Positions 60,311 to 64,000 of a stretch of DNA of 64,000 nt are shown here, piece after piece (position 1 is the stretch's first letter; each line of letters opens with the position of its first letter). The notes below the pieces were generated by a model that ran no database searches, had not been told where the DNA came from, and was given only the letters and a program-made list of their open reading frames with translations. This stretch comes from Cupriavidus sp. EM10. Its GTDB lineage: Bacteria; Pseudomonadota; Gammaproteobacteria; Burkholderiales; Burkholderiaceae. The position numbers were made by a program, and so were the translations under genes. The DNA lies in NCBI RefSeq assembly GCF_018729255.1, contig NZ_CP076060.1, positions 1,798,001-1,862,000 on the forward strand, written 5' to 3'.

Positions 60311-61132
60311 TCAGACCCAGGACAGCAGCAGCGCCGCCAGCGGGAATACCGGGATCAGCGCGTCGATGCGGTCGAGGACGCCCCCGTGGCCGGGCAGCAG
60401 CCGGCTGCTGTCCTTGATGCCGACCTGACGCTTGAGCAGCGACTCGAACAGGTCGCCGATCACACTGGCCGCCACCAGCAGCGTGGTCAGCATGGCCAGC
60501 ACGCCCAGACCGACCTTGTCGGCGATCAACGAATACCAGGTGGGAGCGAAGGCATGGCTGGCGGCGAGGCCCAGCGCCACGATCATCGCCAGCAGCCAGC
60601 CACCAATCGCGCCCTCCCACGACTTGCCCGGGCTGATGCTCGGTGCAAGCTTGCGCTTGCCGATCGCCTTGCCGACGAAATAGGCGCCGATGTCGGCAGC
60701 CCAGACCAGCACGGCGGCGGTCAGCAGCACACCGACTCCGGCAACGCGCAGGGCCATGACAGCGTGGCCGAACGCCGGCAGCATGATCAATCCGAGCACA
60801 GCCCCCAGCACCGTAAATCCCGGGGTTGCCTTTCGTACGCCGCGCGCCAGCAATACCAGCGCCACGCCCCACGCAACGAGCGACGCCTCAAGCAGCCAGT
60901 CGACGGCGGATCCGAACGGCGCGAAATGCCAGGCCAGCAGCGCCACCAGGCATGCCACGGCATAGACATAAGGCCAGGGACGCGGCAGGCCGATCAGGCG
61001 GCCGAACTCCCAGCCGCCCAGCAGCACGATCACCGCCACCAGGACTGCCAGCGCCGTGGGCGGCGCCAGGAACAGGATCGGCAGGATCAACAGCAACAGA
61101 CATACGGCGGTGATAACGCGGGTCAGAAGCAT
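60311..61132 (-). CDS. cdsA: Phosphatidate cytidylyltransferase
   Basis: CdsA makes CDP-diacylglycerol, the branch point for bacterial phospholipids. The 273-residue inner-membrane protein has about seven or eight hydrophobic helices. The C-terminal family signature is DLFESLLKRQVGIKDSSRLLPGHGGVLDRID, which holds the catalytic Asp residues (positions near 230-260). It is complete and lies between uppS and dxr. Confidence 0.96.
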   Translation of the reverse strand: MLLTRVITAVCLLLLILPILFLAPPTALAVLVAVIVLLGGWEFGRLIGLPRPWPYVYAVACLVALLAWHFAPFGSAVDWLLEASLVAWGVALVLLARGVRKATPGFTVLGAVLGLIMLPAFGHAVMALRVAGVGVLLTAAVLVWAADIGAYFVGKAIGKRKLAPSISPGKSWEGAIGGWLLAMIVALGLAASHAFAPTWYSLIADKVGLGVLAMLTTLLVAASVIGDLFESLLKRQVGIKDSSRLLPGHGGVLDRIDALIPVFPLAALLLSWV

Positions 61133-61171
61133 GCGGCTGCGATTCCCGTTGGTATGAAGAGACGGTCGGCC

Positions 61172-61966
61172 TCAGGCCGTTCCCGACAGGCCGGGCGCCA
61201 CGACCTGGGCGCTGGTCCGGCCGAAGCGACGCTCGCGCTGGCGATACGACGCGAAGGCCTTGTCGAGCTCGGCGGCGTCGAAGTCGGGCCAGAACGTATC
61301 GGTGAAATACAGCTCGGTATAGGCGAGCTGCCAAAGCAGGAAATTGCTGATGCGCTGCTCGCCACCGGTGCGGATGAACAGGTCCGGCTCCGGCGCGTAG
61401 GCCATGGCCAGGTGCGGAGCCAGCAGGGACTCATCGATCGACTCGCCTTCGAGCATCGGCGAGCGGGCCAGCATCTTGCGCATGGCCTGCAGGAGGTCCC
61501 AGCGGCCGCCGTAGTTGGCTGCGATGGTCACGGTGAGGCCCGTGTTCGCGGCGGTGCGCGCCTCGGCGTCCTTGATCATCTGCTGGATACGGGGACTGAA
61601 GCGCGCCAGGTCGCCCACCACGCGCAGGCGGATGTTGTTGGCATGCATCCGTACCACCTCGCGGCGCAAGGCGGTCATGAACAGGCGCATCAGGAACGAC
61701 ACTTCGTCTGCCGGACGGCGCCAGTTTTCGGAGCTGAACGCGAACAGGGTCAGGTACTGCACGCCGCGTGCGGCGCAGGCCTGCACGATGTCGCGCACGG
61801 TATCCAGACCCCGCGTGTGGCCGGCCACACGCGGCAGGTGACGCTTTGTCGCCCAGCGGCCGTTGCCATCCATGATGATGGCAACGTGCCGCGGCACATA
61901 GGTGGTATCGGGAACGCCGAGCGTCGAACTGATATGCTGCATGGATTCGCGGACGGTCTGGGACAA
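61172..61966 (-). CDS. uppS: Undecaprenyl diphosphate synthase
   Basis: UppS adds eight isoprene units to farnesyl diphosphate in cis to make the C55 carrier for cell wall and O-antigen. Motifs in the 264-residue product are [20 protein letters not shown] with the catalytic Asp, [18 protein letters not shown], and the late [20 protein letters not shown]. The ATG at 61942 ([11 protein letters not shown]) would give 256 residues and is equally plausible. It lies 27 bases after frr. Confidence 0.96.
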   Translation of the reverse strand: MSQTVRESMQHISSTLGVPDTTYVPRHVAIIMDGNGRWATKRHLPRVAGHTRGLDTVRDIVQACAARGVQYLTLFAFSSENWRRPADEVSFLMRLFMTALRREVVRMHANNIRLRVVGDLARFSPRIQQMIKDAEARTAANTGLTVTIAANYGGRWDLLQAMRKMLARSPMLEGESIDESLLAPHLAMAYAPEPDLFIRTGGEQRISNFLLWQLAYTELYFTDTFWPDFDAAELDKAFASYRQRERRFGRTSAQVVAPGLSGTA

Positions 61967-61993
61967 TCCCGGCGGCGGGCCGCCGGGACGGCC

Positions 61994-62554
61994 TTACACC
62001 GTCAAGATCTCCTTCTCTTTCTCGGCGACGAGCTTGTCGATCTCGCCCACATACTTGTCCGTCAGCTTCTGGACGTCGTCCGTGCCACGGCGCTCGTCGT
62101 CTTCCGAGATCGTCTTGTCCTTGACCAGCTTCTTGAACTGCTCGTTGGCGTCGCGGCGCAGGTTGCGCACGGCCACCTTGGCGCCTTCGGCCTCGCTCTT
62201 GACCACCTTGATCAGCTCCTTGCGGCGCTCTTCGGTCAGCGGAGGCATCGGCACGCGGATCACGTCACCCATCGTGGCGGGGTTCAGGCCCAGGTCGGCG
62301 TCGCGGATTGCCTTTTCCACGGCCTGCACCATCTTCTTTTCCCACGGTTGCACGGTAATCGTGCGGGCGTCACCCAGGCCAACGTTGGCCACCTGGCTGA
62401 TCGGCACCGGAGAGCCGTAGTAATCCACCTGAACATGGTCGAGCAGGCCAGTGTGCGCACGGCCGGTACGAATCTTGGCCAGATCGGCCCTGAAGGCTTC
62501 GATCGACTTCTGCATCTTCTGCTCGGCGCTCTTCTTTGTGTCGGCGACGGTCAT
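61994..62554 (-). CDS. frr: Ribosome-recycling factor
   Basis: Frr splits post-termination ribosomes together with EF-G. The 186-residue product matches the family over its full length: [20 protein letters not shown] at the start, [40 protein letters not shown], and the C-terminal helix region with [20 protein letters not shown]. It lies between pyrH and uppS. Confidence 0.97.
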   Translation of the reverse strand: MTVADTKKSAEQKMQKSIEAFRADLAKIRTGRAHTGLLDHVQVDYYGSPVPISQVANVGLGDARTITVQPWEKKMVQAVEKAIRDADLGLNPATMGDVIRVPMPPLTEERRKELIKVVKSEAEGAKVAVRNLRRDANEQFKKLVKDKTISEDDERRGTDDVQKLTDKYVGEIDKLVAEKEKEILTV

Positions 62555-62662
62555 GATTACCTCCGGAAAACAGCCAGACAGGATCCCGCCAGGCGGGATC
62601 GAAAATGAAACATTCTACTCTCAGGCCAGACCGAATCAGCATTTTGATGCGGTCTGGACGAC

Positions 62663-63373
62663 TTAAACGTGCACTAGCGTACCTTCGTCCTCACCCAGGA
62701 TCACGCGCTTCAGGGCACCCGGCTTGACGATCGAGAACACCTTGATCGGCAGCTTCTGGTCGCGGCACAGCGCAAAGGCGGTGGCGTCCATGACCTGCAG
62801 GTTGCGCGAAATGGCTTCGTCGAACGTGATCGTCGTGTAGCGGGTGGCGCTCGGGTCCTTCTTGGGGTCGGCCGTATAGACGCCATCGACCTTGGTGGCC
62901 TTGAGCACGATTTCCGCGCCGATTTCCGAACCGCGCAGCGCGGCGGCCGTGTCGGTGGTGAAGAACGGGTTGCCCGTGCCGGCGGCAAAGATCACGACCT
63001 TGCCTTCCTCGAGCTGGCGGATGGCGCGGGGGCGGATATAGGGCTCGACCACCTGGTCCATGCGCAGGGCCGATTGCACGCGGCCTTCGATATTGGCGTG
63101 GCGCATGGCGTCCTGCAAGGCCAGGGCGTTCATCATCGTGGCCAGCATGCCCATGTAGTCGGCCGTGGCACGGTCCATGCCGGCCGCACCGCCGGCAACG
63201 CCGCGGAAAATGTTGCCACCGCCGATGACAACCGCCACCTGGACGCCCAGCTTCACGATTTCGGCAATGTCATTGACCATGCCTTCGATGGTCGCCCGGT
63301 TGATGCCAAAGGCATCGTCGCCCATGAGGGCTTCACCGGACAGTTTCAGAAGGACGCGCTTGTAGGCTGGCAT
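62663..63373 (-). CDS. pyrH: Uridylate kinase
   Basis: PyrH phosphorylates UMP to UDP and belongs to the amino-acid-kinase fold, as a hexamer usually inhibited by UTP. The 236-residue product has [51 protein letters not shown] residues, and [20 protein letters not shown]. The ATG at 63373 ([13 protein letters not shown]) is the family start. The frame to 63643 is leader. A TATAAT box lies about 250 bases upstream. Confidence 0.97.
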   Translation of the reverse strand: MPAYKRVLLKLSGEALMGDDAFGINRATIEGMVNDIAEIVKLGVQVAVVIGGGNIFRGVAGGAAGMDRATADYMGMLATMMNALALQDAMRHANIEGRVQSALRMDQVVEPYIRPRAIRQLEEGKVVIFAAGTGNPFFTTDTAAALRGSEIGAEIVLKATKVDGVYTADPKKDPSATRYTTITFDEAISRNLQVMDATAFALCRDQKLPIKVFSIVKPGALKRVILGEDEGTLVHV

Positions 63374-63676
63374 GTTCACCCTCGGGCAGGTTCTAGTCGG
63401 TCGTTTGAACGGATGGATGGGCGCGGGCGGCACGACACAACTGCGCTCCGGCCGCGCATGAATTTGGACTGCTTGACAGCTTGAAAGCCGGTTTTCGCCG
63501 TCATCTGCCGGCATCGCCCCGCTAAAGGCGCGCTTAATGCAGGTGACTGCGAAAACTGACTGGCACGGCCCCATGGCGGCCGTACTTGTGCAGAGGGGCA
63601 CCTTGCGGCGCCCCTCGGCATTATACGGTGGCAGACCGGGCATCCCGCCAGGGAAACCCGTCCGGCCACCCGGACA
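63374..63676 (-). promoter_or_regulatory. pyrH leader with candidate promoter and hairpin
   Basis: This 303-base gap between tsf and pyrH contains a perfect minus-strand TATAAT at 63620-63625. Just downstream, at 63593-63616, is a ten-base-arm hairpin (GAGGGGCGCC with GGTGCCCCTC, loop GCAA, one G.U pair). If the box is used, the transcript would begin almost at the hairpin and carry a leader of about 240 bases before pyrH. No clear -35 and no U tract after the hairpin are visible. I see no conserved short peptide in the leader. Confidence 0.45.
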
Positions 63677-64000
63677 TCAGCCCTTCTGGGCGGCGGCCAC
63701 CTGGGCAGCCACTTCAGCAGCGAAGTCGTCCTGCTTCTTCTCGATGCCTTCGCCCACCACGTACAGGGTGAAGCCCTTCACGTTGGTGTTGGCGGCCTTC
63801 AGCATCTGCTCCACGGTCTGCTTGTCGTTCTTCACGAACGGCTGGTTCAGCAGCGACACTTCCTTCAGGTACTTCTGGACCGAACCTTCCACCATCTTGG
63901 CGGCGATCTCGGCCGGCTTGCCCGATTCGGCAGCCTTCTGCTCGGCGATGCTGCGCTCCTTGGCGATCAGCTCGGCGGGCACCTGCTCCGACGACAGCGA
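63677..64000 (-). CDS. tsf: Elongation factor Ts, C-terminal part (cut by window edge)
   Basis: The last 107 residues of EF-Ts are visible. They run from [20 protein letters not shown] to the C-terminus and include [20 protein letters not shown] and [22 protein letters not shown]-Ts exchanges GDP for GTP on EF-Tu. The gene begins outside the window. It is followed by pyrH on the same strand, the usual rpsB-tsf-pyrH-frr order. Confidence 0.96.
   Translation of the reverse strand, partial: SLSSEQVPAELIAKERSIAEQKAAESGKPAEIAAKMVEGSVQKYLKEVSLLNQPFVKNDKQTVEQMLKAANTNVKGFTLYVVGEGIEKKQDDFAAEVAAQVAAAQKG

Noticed and set aside
60386..62608. A 740-codon plus-strand frame opposite cdsA, uppS and frr
   Set aside because: It spans three real genes on the other strand and has a shadow-type composition.

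Overview
The window looks like chromosomal DNA from a high-GC betaproteobacterium of the family Burkholderiaceae, most likely Cupriavidus or a close Ralstonia relative. Three things point there: an acnD/prpF-type methylcitrate operon run by a divergent sigma-54 PrpR, the ratA-rnfH / smpB and guaB-guaA neighbourhoods, and a long envelope/lipid A block in the order expected for this group. I saw no rRNA, tRNA, CRISPR array, prophage or insertion sequence.

Layout. 1-4.8 kb: 5' part of an ftsK-type translocase gene (cut by the left edge), a DUF4136 lipoprotein, a DoxX membrane protein, and a divergent LysR regulator/azoreductase pair. 5.1-7.7 kb: egtB (ergothioneine) converging on a Fic-domain gene that has an array of operator-like repeats. 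7.8-16.2 kb: prpR and prpB-prpC-acnD-prpF, the 2-methylcitrate cycle for propionate, with a recognisable sigma-54 promoter. 16.3-25 kb: a REP-like double hairpin, a periplasmic asparaginase, a thioesterase, DUF1289, a MOSC/amidotransferase pair, a penicillin-acylase-family hydrolase, an aldehyde dehydrogenase and a conserved unknown. 25.2-36.5 kb: a Tat-signal malate:quinone oxidoreductase, the ABC-F protein YbiT, queE-queD-tadA-ldcA, a DUF1993 protein, a nuclease-fold protein, an MFS exporter and a diguanylate cyclase. 36.6-40.5 kb: guaB, a small membrane protein and guaA (GMP synthesis). 40.5-49.5 kb: a DMT transporter, a DUF4124 protein, rnfH-ratA, smpB, qmcA-nfeD, ppsA and its regulator ppsR, and a coiled-coil membrane protein. 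49.5-64 kb, all on the minus strand: tsf(partial)-pyrH-frr-uppS-cdsA-dxr-rseP-bamA-ompH-lpxD-fabZ-lpxA-lpxB-rnhB-rRNA methyltransferase, coupling translation, pyrimidine, isoprenoid, phospholipid, outer-membrane assembly and lipid A functions.

An important quality point: twelve genes carry fifteen one-base frameshifts. Every one is repaired by adding back a single base, usually in a short homopolymer, and two hit genes expected to be essential (bamA, rseP). I read these as undercalled homopolymers in the assembly rather than real pseudogenes, and I give the full repaired gene extents.

The candidates most worth following up are the repeat array in front of the Fic gene, the nested palindromes between ppsA and ppsR, the leader upstream of pyrH, the Tat-signal Mqo, and the FtsK-like protein that lacks its usual first membrane segment.
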